From Glycomyces amatae (GTDB lineage Bacteria; Actinomycetota; Actinomycetes; Mycobacteriales; Micromonosporaceae), in NCBI RefSeq assembly GCF_020991375.1, contig NZ_JAJLQZ010000023.1, positions 1 to 64,000 on the forward strand: a DNA stretch of 64,000 bases, in the 5' to 3' direction. The number at the start of each line of letters is the position of its first letter. Position 1 is the stretch's first letter. The translations under genes and the position numbers were made by a program. This document shows positions 63,250-64,000 of this stretch, piece after piece. The notes beneath the pieces were generated by a model, which saw only the letters and a list, made by a program, of their open reading frames with translations, was not told the DNA's origin and did not search any database.

Positions 63250-63976
63250 GTCGGGACCGAAGTCGGGCTCGAAAGCGCAGAGCACCATCATCAACAAGGT
63301 CGTCAACGTCGACGGCGTGTTCCGCAAGCCCGAGCCCCGCGGCCGGTCCGAGCACCCCGATCCGGACGTGCGGAACCTCGAGAACAAGCTCGACGACATC
63401 GGCAGGGAGCCCAAGCCCCGCCGATGGGACTACATGGAGCCCTCCGGCGACAGGAACAGGGACCACGAGCGGCTCAAGGAGCGCTGGAACGAGTTCATCG
63501 ACGAGAACCCCCGCGGCTGGAGCAACAAGCAGCGGACGCCGTGCGTCAGCGCCGTGTGGGACCGGCAGTCGGGGCGGGTCTACTACGATCACAACGTCCA
63601 CAAGCGGGACAAGTGGAACATGAACCCCGACGACCTGGACCCGATCCTGCGCGAGCGGTACAACAAGTCCCTCGACAAGGACGGGCCGTTCTGGAAGCTC
63701 CAGGAGGACCAGGGCAGGCACGGCGCTCCGGGCACGCACTCGGAGACCCGGGCGACGAACCAGGCGCTCAAGGACGCGCGAGCGGACGGCCGCGAGCCGT
63801 TCATGGAAGACTTCATGATCCACAATGGGAACCCGAAGTCCAAGGACTCGATGCGCTGCTGCGGCAACTGCACGCAGATGTGCGACGGCGCCCACGGCTC
63901 CAAGGCCGGCTGGGAGTCCGACGGCGCGGGCAGCCACCGGGTGGACGAGAGCTGGAATGGTGATTTCTCCGTATGA
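63242..63976 (+). CDS. YwqJ-like deaminase toxin
   Basis: A 244-aa protein. A basic, Pro-rich linker (about 1-90) precedes a folded C-terminal domain with deaminase-fold zinc residues: HSE in GTHSETRATNQALKDA (His/Glu pair) and CCGNCTQMC (CxxC) near the end, the pattern of YwqJ-type putative nucleic-acid deaminases of polymorphic toxin systems. It would act on DNA, RNA or nucleotides of a rival cell; the target base is unknown. Translation overlaps the preceding gene by 8 bp and the following start by 4 bp (ATGA), so carrier, toxin and downstream gene are made together. Confidence 0.85.
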   Translation: MPKSGPKSGSKAQSTIINKVVNVDGVFRKPEPRGRSEHPDPDVRNLENKLDDIGREPKPRRWDYMEPSGDRNRDHERLKERWNEFIDENPRGWSNKQRTPCVSAVWDRQSGRVYYDHNVHKRDKWNMNPDDLDPILRERYNKSLDKDGPFWKLQEDQGRHGAPGTHSETRATNQALKDARADGREPFMEDFMIHNGNPKSKDSMRCCGNCTQMCDGAHGSKAGWESDGAGSHRVDESWNGDFSV

Positions 63977-64000
63977 GACCGAGTTACGACCCCATCGCGC
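63973..64000 (+). CDS. Start of downstream gene, probable immunity protein (partial)
   Basis: An ATG overlapping the toxin stop (ATGA) opens MRPSYDPIA before the window ends. In polymorphic toxin loci the gene after the toxin is usually the immunity gene. Nothing of its fold is visible. Confidence 0.5.

Overview
The window is about 64 kb of very GC-rich chromosomal DNA from an actinomycete. Gene content and order follow the conserved actinobacterial layout recalled from Mycobacterium tuberculosis Rv3203-Rv3264 (rhlE/ferritin-like; DUF3107/TetR/DUF3152/moeZ; secA-hpf-comF; mtrA-mtrB-lpqB; sahH; manA/SIS/manB; DUF3499/whiB; mannose-1-P guanylyltransferase), with many insertions. A Glycomyces-like genus is a guess from general look only. 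GTG starts are common, and at least fourteen genes have a TANNNT -10 box placed 6-7 nt before the start codon, so leaderless transcripts are frequent. No tRNA, rRNA or CRISPR array was seen.

Layout. 0.1-2.8 kb: DEAD-box helicase and a ferritin-like protein, preceded by an artefact-like G/C tract. 2.9-5.6 kb: adaptor plus MacB/FtsX-type permease without an ATPase. 5.6-14.5 kb: comF, hpf, an L,D-transpeptidase lipoprotein, two tandem-GNAT proteins, secA, DUF6912. 14.5-19.0 kb: membrane protein, a TnpB-only IS200/IS605-type element with end hairpins and a putative omega-RNA, pruA, an orphan DUF397 protein. 19.4-24.6 kb: the most striking accessory locus, a compact set of cytosolic S8 protease, ECF sigma factor, small Carboxypeptidase-regulatory-like protein and TPR-CHAT caspase-like protease. 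24.7-27.6 kb: MFS transporter, tyrosine-phosphatase-like protein, self-inhibited Fic protein with palindromic operators. 27.8-33.5 kb: DUF4129/MoxR/DUF58 operon containing a micro-ORF made of three 33-bp repeats, then NDH-2. 33.5-44.2 kb: mtrA-mtrB-lpqB, DUF3107, TetR, a Pro-rich repeat protein, alpha/beta hydrolase, DUF3152 metzincin-like protein, moeZ. 44.4-57.4 kb: beta-lactamase-like protein, S-adenosylhomocysteinase with a C-terminal frameshift, a candidate small RNA or attenuator, two paralogous GNATs, and a nucleotide-mannose supply set (manA, SIS protein, manB, mannose-1-P guanylyltransferase) with whiB. 57.8-64 kb: DUF4190 paralogues, nucS, two displaced nucS 5' fragments flanking an AlbA/ATPase regulator, and a type VII secretion toxin module ending in a YwqJ-like deaminase and the first bases of a probable immunity gene.

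Working together: mtrAB-lpqB, secA, the L,D-transpeptidase, the DUF58/MoxR set and the mannose genes serve envelope growth and secretion. The accessory loci (S8/sigma/CHAT, Fic, AlbA-ATPase, T7SS toxin, TnpB) are conflict or stress modules inserted between housekeeping blocks. The S8/sigma/CHAT locus is the best candidate for an incompletely described system: it resembles the logic of the type III-E CRISPR TPR-CHAT/Csx30/sigma cascade, but without any CRISPR component. That functional reading is inference.
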